From positions 1 through 41,406 of IMG/VR virus record IMGVR_UViG_3300031654_000010: a DNA stretch of 41,406 nt. One strand, given 5' to 3'. Numbering within the stretch: position 1 is the stretch's first letter; the number at the start of each line of letters is the position of its first letter. The position numbers were made by a program, and so were the translations under genes. The notes beneath the pieces were generated by a model, which saw only the letters and a program-made list of their open reading frames with translations, made no database searches and was not told where the DNA came from. Below, one piece after another: positions 11,266 to 18,802 of this stretch. The DNA is from a virus.

Positions 11266-12387
11266 CTAACCGTCCAGATGCCTTATAGTTCCGTCTATAT
11301 GCTCGATGCCGTCATAATGACCTTGCACTCTCTCCTTACCCCCACCACCGTTATCCCCCTCTCCCTTTCTCAAAGGGAGAGGTTTACATTCTTCCTGGTT
11401 AAAAGACTGGATGTTCTTTATCACCTGAAAGATAGCCTTATACATCGGGCAGAGATAAGTTCTTTCACGCCAGTCTTTTGTCTGGCTGGGGCAGCCACCG
11501 TAACATGCTTCCCAGAACTCACACCCTTTGCAACCTCCGTAAGCCTGTTCAACCTCTTGGAGTATCTCTCCCCTTGTCTTGTATTCTGAGGGATATCTGA
11601 CAAACATCCCCTTTGAAGATACCCTCATGCAGTTGGTTATGCTGCCATCTCCCAGAACTACCCTTGCCGAATGAGTGCAGAATATATCGCACTCTTTATA
11701 GACACAGACTACTTTTTCTGAGCCTCTCAAGCTGTCCCACATATCATAGAAAGGACTCCACCGCCAGCCGTGAGAGAAAACGAACCAGGCTAATTCCTTA
11801 TAGACTTCAATAAGCCTGCCGTTCTCAAGCGAGCATTCGCCGTCATCATAGCAGGGGTTTATCCGACCGGTAATCCTGAGATTGGAAAGCGTGGCTATGA
11901 ACTGTTTGAACTCACTGAGTAAATTGTCATTCTCGGCATTGGCTTTGCTAATCACAGCTATGAAACTGAGGTTAAGACCTCTCTGGTGCATCTCCAAGAT
12001 ACTGTTGAAAATCTTTTCGGTGGTCTTAACATCACATCTGTAGCTGTTAAGCTCTCCGAGACCGTCAAGGCTCACACCTACTGAAGTCTTATAGCGCGAG
12101 AAAATATCCATGTATTCACCGTCAATATTGAGCCCGTTTGTCTGGATGCCACTCTTACCGTTTTTCTGGTAGATAGCCGAAAGTATTGCCTCTACATCTC
12201 TTTTCGGCATCATAAGGGGTTCACCGCCGTGAAGTGCTATCTGCTCTCCGTCAGGTGCTTCATAGATAACCTTGAGGACTTTTTCAAGGTCGTATTCCAT
12301 CTTCGGGTGATTTTCTGAACGCCACTTATTTTCGTAGCAATAAGTGCAGTTCATATTGCAGGTCAGGTTCGGTTTAACTAAAAGCAT
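11266..12387 (-). CDS. Radical SAM/SPASM enzyme, probable peptide or protein maturase
   Basis: The 373-residue enzyme has the radical SAM cluster C10-x3-C14-x2-C17, the SAM-binding HGGEP (53-57), GIQTNG (80-85) and GVSLDG (104-109). A C-terminal SPASM-type cysteine set follows (C228, C233, C237, C253, C286, C289, C295, C299, C313) for extra Fe-S clusters. SPASM enzymes modify peptides and proteins: sulfatase maturases, thioether and carbon-carbon cross-linkers. The gene follows the fibre-like His/Asp-rich gene by 8 bases (AAGGAG site) and is paired with the DUF483-like gene. Its C-terminal 40 residues are odd: a palindromic-repeat-derived stretch (about 334-352), then three H-x-D-G units resembling the neighbour's motif. 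Modification of that neighbour is inferred. Confidence 0.9.
   Translation of the reverse strand: MLLVKPNLTCNMNCTYCYENKWRSENHPKMEYDLEKVLKVIYEAPDGEQIALHGGEPLMMPKRDVEAILSAIYQKNGKSGIQTNGLNIDGEYMDIFSRYKTSVGVSLDGLGELNSYRCDVKTTEKIFNSILEMHQRGLNLSFIAVISKANAENDNLLSEFKQFIATLSNLRITGRINPCYDDGECSLENGRLIEVYKELAWFVFSHGWRWSPFYDMWDSLRGSEKVVCVYKECDIFCTHSARVVLGDGSITNCMRVSSKGMFVRYPSEYKTRGEILQEVEQAYGGCKGCEFWEACYGGCPSQTKDWRERTYLCPMYKAIFQVIKNIQSFNQEECKPLPLRKGEGDNGGGGKERVQGHYDGIEHIDGTIRHLDG
11335..11395. repeat. Palindromic intergenic-type repeat inserted in the radical SAM gene
   Basis: CCTCTCCCTTT (11358-11368) and AAAGGGAGAGG (11372-11382) form a perfect 11-base hairpin with a CTC loop, flanked by a C/A-rich stretch. 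It is read in frame as CKPLPLRKGEGDNGGGGKER. The sequence type resembles palindromic repeats common between bacterial genes, and the late terminator at 9792 has a related stem. Confidence 0.65.
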
Positions 12388-12395
12388 AATTCTCC

Positions 12396-12968
12396 TTAAA
12401 CGAGAGCAGGTTCGTCTGTGTGAGAGTCTGTGTGAGAATCTGCATGGGCATCGTAATCCGAATGTAAGGTATTCTGGTGAGCACCGTCATCGTGGTCTTG
12501 ATAAGGTCCCTCGTCAAGATGGTCAGTCCAGTCCCCGTGTCCGATTGTGATTACATAGTCGGTATAGTCCTGATGTCCCTCGTCAGTCCAGTCCACATGG
12601 TAGTCGTCATGGTCGTCCCAATCGGTATGTGGTGCATCATAGTGTTGGGTTAGGTCTCCGTGAGAGTCGCCGTGAGTGTCTTCGTGCCAGTATTTTTCAT
12701 CTGCGTCCGTTTCAGCAGAGTAGTGAACCCAATCTCCCTCAATCCAGAGATAACCCTCTAATGTGGGGGCAGTTCCAATGTGTGAAGTCGGCAGATATCT
12801 CTCATCACCACCAGAGTCAATATAATGTATATTATCTCCCTCAATCCAGAGATAGCCCGGGTCTCCTGTGGCTGAGGTAATAGTGCCAATCTGTGACCTT
12901 TCATTACCACTACTATCAATATAATGAAGCCTGACACCCTCTATCCATATATATCCTGCTGTTGGCAT
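12396..12968 (-). CDS. Fibre-like protein with dense aromatic-X-Asp motifs; likely radical SAM substrate
   Basis: From ATG 12968 (behind GGGGATAAA) the protein has 190 residues; a TTG at 12983 is an alternative. Residues 5-94 hold three fibre-type repeats (GYIWIEG...LHYIDSSG, GYLWIEG...IHYIDSGG, GYLWIEG...VHYSAET) like those in phage tail fibres. Residues 95-185 hold 21 motifs of His, Trp or Tyr, any residue, then Asp (20) or Asn (1), for example HTDWDDHDD, HVDWTD, HQDYTD and HADSHTDSHTD. The next gene is a SPASM radical SAM enzyme. Aromatic-X-Asp/Asn is the target pattern of three-residue cyclophane-forming SPASM enzymes, so serial cross-linking is a fair hypothesis. Metal binding by His/Asp is the main alternative. 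Confidence 0.8.
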   Translation of the reverse strand: MPTAGYIWIEGVRLHYIDSSGNERSQIGTITSATGDPGYLWIEGDNIHYIDSGGDERYLPTSHIGTAPTLEGYLWIEGDWVHYSAETDADEKYWHEDTHGDSHGDLTQHYDAPHTDWDDHDDYHVDWTDEGHQDYTDYVITIGHGDWTDHLDEGPYQDHDDGAHQNTLHSDYDAHADSHTDSHTDEPALV

Positions 12969-12977
12969 TTTATCCCC

Positions 12978-13005
12978 AAACAAAAACCCCGATAAAATCG
13001 GGGTT
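12978..13005 (-). terminator. Hairpin terminator in front of the radical SAM cassette
   Basis: AACCCCGAT/ATCGGGGTT (12985-12993 with 12997-13005, AAA loop) is followed leftward by TTTTTGTTT. It would end or weaken transcripts coming from the lipoprotein and virion genes, so the cassette downstream may have its own expression level. The T-run merges with the leader of the gene at 12968. Confidence 0.7.
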
Positions 13006-13007
13006 AC

Positions 13008-13037
13008 TTGACAAAATTTTAGTATTATGTTTTTAAT
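13008..13037 (+). promoter_or_regulatory. Rightward promoter of the small membrane gene
   Basis: TTGACA at 13008-13013, then 18 bases, then TTTAAT at 13032-13037 (five of six consensus). The gene's ATG follows four bases after the -10 box and no Shine-Dalgarno site is present, another case of a probable leaderless message. Confidence 0.6.
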
Positions 13038-13040
13038 ATT

Positions 13041-13217
13041 ATGAGATTAGAAATGGAAACATCTGATGTATGGATATTGCTTTATTTTCTAGTACCTATA
13101 ATTTTCGGTGCTGGCTGGTACTTTGGTGCCAAATGGCAAGAGAAAGAAGATAAAAAGAAAGAAAAGCAGAATCAAAAAGACCGTGAATTCAGAGAACTAA
13201 TTGATAATATTAAATAA
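13041..13217 (+). CDS. Small membrane protein on the opposite strand (58 aa)
   Basis: A 58-residue product with one membrane helix (WILLYFLVPIIFGAGWYFG) and a long, strongly charged tail (KEDKKKEKQNQKDREFRE). It is the only plus-strand gene inside the leftward late block. Its stop touches the stop of the lipoprotein gene (13217/13218) and it has its own promoter. This is the typical arrangement of a moron gene, expressed apart from the late operon. A second in-frame ATG at 13053 is possible. Function unknown. Confidence 0.6.
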   Translation: MRLEMETSDVWILLYFLVPIIFGAGWYFGAKWQEKEDKKKEKQNQKDREFRELIDNIK

Positions 13218-13721
13218 TTATTCTCTTACAACTACCTTCAGATGACTTCCCTGTATTCTTATGATTCCGTTATCATAGCCTGTGAAATTGCCAGTTACAG
13301 TAACAAAATCACCTATTTTAATCCAGTCATTCCATCTGACATCTGAAGACCCTTTCGGGGTTATGAACATATCCCTTACTTCAACGCCTCCGTCCATTCC
13401 ACCTATACTGTCCTTAACAAAAGCAAACTGCAAATGAGCAGCCCAAACATCCGTTACATATCCACTGACGGTTACTTCATTTCCTTCGTATTTCAGGAGT
13501 GTCTCGGAAGCTTTATCCCTGAATTCTTCATAGATTTTGTTTGCGGTTGTATTCTCTGTGATATTCAAGTTTTCCTCTACCTGTTCAATTTCCTCTAAAA
13601 TCTTCACATCAGCTTTTACTGTAACAACTTCTTCTTGTTCATCAGCTAGACTTACAACAGAACATGATGTCAAGGATAGTGCTAAAAGCAAGGCTGAAAT
13701 GATTACTATTAACTTTACCAT
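13218..13721 (-). CDS. Phage-encoded lipoprotein with OB-fold-like domain
   Basis: From ATG 13721 (TAGGAGGTCTGTT in front) the 167-residue protein has a lipoprotein signal peptide: VKLIVIISALLLALSLTSC with lipobox LTSC and Cys20 as lipid site. After an acidic linker, about 60-165 look like an OB-fold of the tRNA-anti-like type (YEGNEVTVSGYVTDV, IKIGDFVTVTGNFTGYDNG). It would be anchored outside the cytoplasmic membrane. Phage lipoproteins often change the infected cell, for example by blocking superinfection; that role is inferred. It sits after the tail hub gene and tail-to-tail with the opposite-strand membrane gene. Confidence 0.75.
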   Translation of the reverse strand: MVKLIVIISALLLALSLTSCSVVSLADEQEEVVTVKADVKILEEIEQVEENLNITENTTANKIYEEFRDKASETLLKYEGNEVTVSGYVTDVWAAHLQFAFVKDSIGGMDGGVEVRDMFITPKGSSDVRWNDWIKIGDFVTVTGNFTGYDNGIIRIQGSHLKVVVRE

Positions 13722-13731
13722 AACAGACCTC

Positions 13732-15996
13732 CTATTGGTACATGTTAGCCCCAACAGGAATCTTTGTCAAGGTATCGGCATAAGTTCTCTTGATATACCC
13801 ATAGCCAAATTGCTTATCAGCCTGACCGATTGCTTCGCCACCATCTGCTGTGGGTTCAATCGGCACTTCAAGCATTACCGTATCACCTGCGTCTAAAACA
13901 ATGTTCTGGCCTGAATAGATATTGAAGTAACTCGCCCCACCGTAAATCAGTCCTCTTTGAGTGCCAGCATCATTCTTGAAATATATTACATTACCCTTGA
14001 AAGTCAGACCGCCACTGTCAAGAATAACAGCTCCGGCACCAGCGTATATCTTCCCATCAGCTCCTACATAACACTGAATTGTGCCAGTTTTGGTCGGTCT
14101 GGTAGTTAGAGCGTTTGCAGTCCCGTATATATTTATTCCGTGAGTAGCATCTATTTCAACGCCCGACTCGTCATACCATTCTCCAACTACAGCAGTAGAA
14201 CTTGTCAGTTTAATATGACCGGATGATATATCGGTTAGCAGGAGCTTTCCATAGCTAGTTCCATCGGTTATATCATCAAGGTCGCCAGTAACCTCTGTTA
14301 AAAGTACATGACCTGCCGATATGTCAGTAGCTAAAACCTTTGCATAGTTAGAGCCATCATCTATATCGTCAAGGTCGCCAGTAACCTCTGTTAAAAGTAC
14401 ATGACCTGCCGATATGTCAGTAGCTAAAACCTTTGCATAGTTAGAGCCATCATCTATATCGTCAAGGTCGCCACTGAGTGAAGTAAGCAGTACAGAACCC
14501 GGGATAAGACCGAGGTTTAAGAAATCAACAAGCATTTCCCAATTCTCAAACAGAGCAAGAATGTCATCGGATTGTGTGTTTATTATGTCTATAATCCACT
14601 GAGGAATACCTGCACCATAGGCTTCGTCTGCTAATGCCCCGATTGTCTGAGAATTAACCCTGCCGAAGCGGATTGTCATGTTGAAAGCACCGACACCATC
14701 TATCTCAGGGGCTTTGCAATTTCTCTGGATATACTGGACATTTCCTATCCTGGTATCTTCCTGGCGACCATCAGTGAACTTAACATAGTCCCATATTTCC
14801 TGACCGCAGTTCATAGGTACAACACCTAGACCCCTTTCAGCATCAAGCTCATATCGCTCAATTATTGCTGCCGCGATATCTGCTGCCTGCTCATTAGAAG
14901 TCAATCTCCTAATAGTGGTATGGATTTTAGGAGATAGCGCATAACTCGTAGCACTCGTAGCACTACCGGAGTATGCAGGTGAATGTGAGGAGTGGGACTT
15001 GACCACCTCTTTGTTCGGATTGATAAAGCGATTCCTTAAAGCCTTATTGAAGAAGGTGTGGTATGTTGCTACGGCCAGCCTGTATTCGTAGTCGTAAGTC
15101 TCGCCGGTAGTTGTCGGTTGAAGGATGTGAATAGCACCATCGTACTCAGTCCTTCTTTTGCAACCGGTAAGGTTCAATAGCTCCTTTATCTTGTTATCCC
15201 TGTTCTCATTAACACCAACCGAGAAATAGTCAGCCGGTATAAAGTCATCTATTATGCCGTCATCGTAGCCTGTATCGTATGTTACCGTTACGGCCGAATA
15301 ATTGGAGTAAGGAGTATTAGTCCCATCAGTTAGAGAAGTATCTCCAACATCCGTTAATAAATCCTTTACAGTCTCCGTGTCATCACTGGCCAGAACCATT
15401 GCCGATTCAGCCTTATCCTGCCTCAACTGGTTGGGTATTCCGATAAGATAAAGTCGGCAAACTAACTTGGTCTCGGAAGATATGAACTCCTGGGAATCTA
15501 CCTTTAGCGGAGCTGTAGGAGAATACTCATCGCCATCATAACCATCCATCTCCCAGGTTACAGTCCCGTCATCCTGCTGGACTCCAAGAGCAGTTCCCCA
15601 GGTCGGCTCGGTAGAAGCGTGGCTTGTTCCGGCAGTAACGCAGCGATACTGGTATCCATTGGCAGTAGTAGGAATAACAACATCGTCAACGGCATATTCG
15701 GTATCTGCTACCCATGCAGAGCGAGTTACTCCCGTATGATAGCCGGTTGAGATAATGCCCTGATATTGCTCAAAGTTAATATCGTTAAGAGCCAGGTCGC
15801 TGTTTTGAAGCAGAACCTCAGATATACCATTATCATCCTGCTCTGTGTGCTGGATTTGCTTTACACGGCTTCGGTCATAGCCACTGGTAGTTTGCCCTGA
15901 CCTTGACAGGACTATCTTCCATAATGCCTCGTAAGCAGCACCGGTAACACCTGCTCCCTTTTGAGCAGCTAAAAGCGTGGCTGACAGTTTTCTCAA
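13732..15996 (-). CDS. Tail tip / hub-like protein with tandem repeats (754 aa)
   Basis: The 754-residue protein looks like a tail-tip or baseplate-hub protein. The first 460 residues are beta-rich with a carbohydrate-binding-like insert (ADTEYAVDDVVIPTTANGYQ). Three 31-residue repeats of the type GDLDDIDDGSNYAKVLATDI follow (about 505-595), two of them identical at DNA level. The end resembles a fibre head domain (YVGADGKIYAGAGAVILDSG, then YIKRTYADTLTKIPVGANMY). Similar repeats occur in the C-terminal parts of phage tail-tip proteins. A role in host contact is likely. It begins 10 bases after the 371-residue gene, with which it is probably co-translated. Confidence 0.6.
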   Translation of the reverse strand: MRKLSATLLAAQKGAGVTGAAYEALWKIVLSRSGQTTSGYDRSRVKQIQHTEQDDNGISEVLLQNSDLALNDINFEQYQGIISTGYHTGVTRSAWVADTEYAVDDVVIPTTANGYQYRCVTAGTSHASTEPTWGTALGVQQDDGTVTWEMDGYDGDEYSPTAPLKVDSQEFISSETKLVCRLYLIGIPNQLRQDKAESAMVLASDDTETVKDLLTDVGDTSLTDGTNTPYSNYSAVTVTYDTGYDDGIIDDFIPADYFSVGVNENRDNKIKELLNLTGCKRRTEYDGAIHILQPTTTGETYDYEYRLAVATYHTFFNKALRNRFINPNKEVVKSHSSHSPAYSGSATSATSYALSPKIHTTIRRLTSNEQAADIAAAIIERYELDAERGLGVVPMNCGQEIWDYVKFTDGRQEDTRIGNVQYIQRNCKAPEIDGVGAFNMTIRFGRVNSQTIGALADEAYGAGIPQWIIDIINTQSDDILALFENWEMLVDFLNLGLIPGSVLLTSLSGDLDDIDDGSNYAKVLATDISAGHVLLTEVTGDLDDIDDGSNYAKVLATDISAGHVLLTEVTGDLDDITDGTSYGKLLLTDISSGHIKLTSSTAVVGEWYDESGVEIDATHGINIYGTANALTTRPTKTGTIQCYVGADGKIYAGAGAVILDSGGLTFKGNVIYFKNDAGTQRGLIYGGASYFNIYSGQNIVLDAGDTVMLEVPIEPTADGGEAIGQADKQFGYGYIKRTYADTLTKIPVGANMYQ
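14281..14466. repeat. Perfect 93-base tandem duplication in the tail hub gene
   Basis: 14281-14373 and 14374-14466 are identical, encoding a 31-residue unit twice. A more diverged third and partial units flank it. Identity without synonymous change points to a recent duplication, or to an active length-variable repeat. Confidence 0.9.
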
Positions 15997-16006
15997 TATA
16001 TTCTCC

Positions 16007-17122
16007 TTATGGCAATGCTATACAAGGAGCTACATCATCTATCTTTTTTAGCTCTCTCAAAGCATCCTCATACTTAAGCTTTCCCCATTCATACATATAT
16101 CGGTAGGGATTGGGACCGTAGTTTATCTTGTTAATATAGCTCCTAGCCTTGCTCATTGCAGCCTTACCAGCAGCCAGGTCGGCGAATGTACCCTCATGGC
16201 TGTATGACAGGGTGCTCAATTTGAACCTGACTGTCTCATTATCAACAACAGCATCCTTTAATGGAGGCCAGAATGAAACAGGGTCGCAGGCATTACTGGC
16301 TATTGTTCTCTGGTAATCCACAATGTATATACCGCGACAATTATCAATCGTAAACTCCTGACCTTTGTAGAGTGTGCCAATTGATTGAAGGTCATCCATA
16401 GCAACACTTGTCGAACCGGCAGCATAGCCAGCTTCCAGATTTATCTTACCGAGTAGCGTAGTTAGCTGAGATAGTTTATGGCGTAGAGCAAAATAGACCC
16501 AGACCTCATCGGCAGCATCCGAATCCTTTGTATCGGGTGGTTCATCGGTTATCTTGAGGCGAATGATATTATTCTCCTGAAGTTCCCACTCACCTCTTTT
16601 AAGGAATCTCGGAGGGTCTTGTAGTATCGGGTACTCTATCTTGTCAATTTTAAGCCAGTCAAATGTTCTCCTGCCTAAAGCCCCATCCGGCTGCTGCGGG
16701 GCATCTATGCTGAACTCTTTGCTATCAGTGCAGCCCTCATTGAATATCTGGTAAGGTTCATTTCCATCGGGGAAAGCATCTTTATTGAGAGTAAGTTGTG
16801 TCTCATCAACATAGGCAGTAACCTGCGCCCATGTTCTATCCTCGGAATTGTAAACCCACTTGCCAACATCGGTTGATAGGAACTGGTCTTTAACAGTGTC
16901 AACAAGAGCAGAGGCAGTATCGGTATCGGCAGTACCAGTTCTGCTCTCAAGATTGAACTCAGCCTTATAGATGTAGGGGTGATAGGTAGAGTATTCCCTC
17001 GATGCTTCTTCAATAGCATAATCCAACTCCGTTGTAGAGAAAACAGCATTGCCGGTATCCTGGAGTTTCTGCTCGATGACATCACGCATATTTGAATAGG
17101 TCAAACCTTCTGGATAACCCAT
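16007..17122 (-). CDS. Structural protein, likely head-tail or tail-hub component (371 aa)
   Basis: The 371-residue protein begins with a helical part (YSNMRDVIEQKLQDTGNAVF, TTELDYAIEEASREYSTYHP) typical of head-completion or adaptor proteins. A beta-rich middle and a helical end follow (AAGKAAMSKARSYINKINYG). Its position between an unknown 121-residue virion gene and the tail hub fits a connector or tail role. No firm family match. Confidence 0.5.
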   Translation of the reverse strand: MGYPEGLTYSNMRDVIEQKLQDTGNAVFSTTELDYAIEEASREYSTYHPYIYKAEFNLESRTGTADTDTASALVDTVKDQFLSTDVGKWVYNSEDRTWAQVTAYVDETQLTLNKDAFPDGNEPYQIFNEGCTDSKEFSIDAPQQPDGALGRRTFDWLKIDKIEYPILQDPPRFLKRGEWELQENNIIRLKITDEPPDTKDSDAADEVWVYFALRHKLSQLTTLLGKINLEAGYAAGSTSVAMDDLQSIGTLYKGQEFTIDNCRGIYIVDYQRTIASNACDPVSFWPPLKDAVVDNETVRFKLSTLSYSHEGTFADLAAGKAAMSKARSYINKINYGPNPYRYMYEWGKLKYEDALRELKKIDDVAPCIALP

Positions 17123-17134
17123 ATATCACCGCCT

Positions 17135-17500
17135 TTATAGATTTACGCCGCGAACCTTGAAATCCTTATCGGTACTCGTTTGAGCATTGCTCGCATATAG
17201 CTTGATATGCCTTGCACCGCCTATCTTGAGGACTATTGCCTTGCTGGTTGTCTCAGCCGCGGTAATCTGAAGAATATCTGTATCGCCATCTTTATCACCG
17301 AAGTCATAGAAGGGATAGAATGTCCCGCCCTTCTCATCTGATACCCTTACACTGATGCCGGCAGATGTAATTGTCGGGATAAGAACAACAAGGTGAGTGT
17401 AACTATCCTCTAAGTCTACTTCATCTGATAGCTGGTCATCTACCGAAATGTCTATCTGGCAATCATACCATTTACTGAACTTGTATTTCTCTGGATACAT
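17135..17500 (-). CDS. Hypothetical virion protein (121 aa)
   Basis: A beta-rich protein of 121 residues (HLVVLIPTITSAGISVRVSD, ETTSKAIVLKIGGARHIKLY), the look of a small beta-sandwich of the kind used in virion decoration or adaptor proteins. It sits directly upstream of the 371-residue structural gene. No family is recognised. Confidence 0.55.
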   Translation of the reverse strand: MYPEKYKFSKWYDCQIDISVDDQLSDEVDLEDSYTHLVVLIPTITSAGISVRVSDEKGGTFYPFYDFGDKDGDTDILQITAAETTSKAIVLKIGGARHIKLYASNAQTSTDKDFKVRGVNL

Positions 17501-17514
17501 TGTTTAATTCCCCC

Positions 17515-17676
17515 TTATTTTTTCTTTTTACCCTCTGCAATCATTCTTCTCAGGTCTGACTGCGGTGTAGTTCTGGCTATCTTGGCAGCCGCTTCACTGT
17601 AAGAATAAGGCGTTTCACCCATCTGCATAGCCAGAGCTATCCCGAATAATTTAAGTTGCGCTGCTGTATAAGGCAT
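17515..17676 (-). CDS. Small hypothetical helical protein (53 aa)
   Basis: A 53-residue protein starts at ATG 17676, overlapping the stop of the zinc-ribbon gene by one base (TAATG). It is helical (TAAQLKLFGIALAMQMGETP) with a basic end of four lysines. This kind of short basic protein is often seen among tail genes; function unknown. Confidence 0.6.
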   Translation of the reverse strand: MPYTAAQLKLFGIALAMQMGETPYSYSEAAAKIARTTPQSDLRRMIAEGKKKK

Positions 17677-18122
17677 TACACTAACCCCTCCCTTTTTACT
17701 TTTTCCATAGTCTTAGCCCTTTGACCTTCAGGCTGGTTTTTGCCTATCTTAACGACATTACCAAGAGCCTCTTTGGTCATAGCATTTTCTTCATTCAAAG
17801 GCTTACTCTTGGCAACCCGCTCTCTTTCCTTTTCGGCAGCAGCTTCGGCAGTGTATTCAACCTCTTCCCTTTCCAGAGCACCGAAGCTGGGAACGAATAT
17901 TGACATACCGCCCGTCTCTTCCGCCGGTATAAACTTGCCCCTGCTACCTGAGCCGTAAGGCAATCTATCTCTGGTTTTAACTACTGCTGGTGCAGGAGCA
18001 GATATCGCCCTAACGCACTGAGAGCCACACAGAGGGCAAGATTCAAGAACTTCCCCACCAATAATAGGTCTTAATACCTGAAAAAGCCCGTGTATTCTAC
18101 ATCTGTGTTCGTAGATTGGCAT
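17676..18122 (-). CDS. FmdB-like zinc-ribbon protein, copy 1 (148 aa)
   Basis: The first 50 residues are an FmdB-type ribbon: MPIYEHRCRIHGLFQVLRP, then ESCPLCGSQCVRAISAPAPA. The rest is a charged, probably unfolded linker with helix (TAEAAAEKERERVAKSKPLN). A shorter relative lies at 20690-20965, sharing the ISAPA ending of the ribbon. FmdB-like ribbons in tail regions of phage genomes have no settled role. It overlaps the 215-residue gene by one base. Confidence 0.75.
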   Translation of the reverse strand: MPIYEHRCRIHGLFQVLRPIIGGEVLESCPLCGSQCVRAISAPAPAVVKTRDRLPYGSGSRGKFIPAEETGGMSIFVPSFGALEREEVEYTAEAAAEKERERVAKSKPLNEENAMTKEALGNVVKIGKNQPEGQRAKTMEKVKREGLV

Positions 18123-18769
18123 TATACTGGTACTCCACTTATTTTCGCTATATCAGCCACAGCAATAGAGCCAGTTCCCATTCGTATGTTAGCTATATCC
18201 GCAGAAGCTATCTCACCTGTTCCTTGTCTTAAACTGGCTATATTAGACCAGCCTTCACCAGTCGAATATTCAATGTGGAGCTTGGCAGCGTAAGTTGGGT
18301 CGCCATCATATTGATATACCCTGTTGTCGCCATCTGTAATCCACGATACCCGTATCGCTATATGGTCTCCCTGGTCGTAATCACCCCTGTCTATCTTGTC
18401 CTGGATGATTGTCTTTATCTCGGGAGATTGCCGTTCGTCGTACTGGTTGCCAGTTGCGACTTCCCAGTTGACAGTCGCACCAGTAACACTTCTATCCCAA
18501 GGACTGGTAGAGAAGTCTGCGGCATCATCTTCGTCTGTCTGTTGGAGTTGGGCAATTCCTGTGTACCTCGTTGAGTATATATAGACTTTTACATAGCAAC
18601 CATCTTCTACCGTAGCTCCTTTAGGCACATCAATGGGGAATCTTATGAATGATGCATAGTCCGCAGTAGAATGGGGAAAGTAAATAAAAGCAACGGCGGG
18701 ATAGTCGAAACCCACACTGCAGGTGGTATCATCGTTGCTGGAATCAACCTGCTCATCGACTGAAGCCAT
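18122..18769 (-). CDS. Receptor-binding-like beta protein with C-terminal repeats (215 aa)
   Basis: The N-terminal 160 residues look like a DNRLRE-type beta-sandwich (AFIYFPHSTADYASFIRFPI, then DHIAIRVSWITDGDNRVYQY, AAKLHIEYS). The last 40 residues contain repeats of the form IAS.RQGTGEIASADIANIR, MGTGSIAVADIAKI. Such proteins often lie beside tail fibres and may be fibre tips or virion adhesins. It is placed after the 501-residue fibre gene; role inferred. Confidence 0.55.
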   Translation of the reverse strand: MASVDEQVDSSNDDTTCSVGFDYPAVAFIYFPHSTADYASFIRFPIDVPKGATVEDGCYVKVYIYSTRYTGIAQLQQTDEDDAADFSTSPWDRSVTGATVNWEVATGNQYDERQSPEIKTIIQDKIDRGDYDQGDHIAIRVSWITDGDNRVYQYDGDPTYAAKLHIEYSTGEGWSNIASLRQGTGEIASADIANIRMGTGSIAVADIAKISGVPV

Positions 18770-18802
18770 AGTTCACTCCATCATTTGAATTCCTAAGTTT
18801 TA

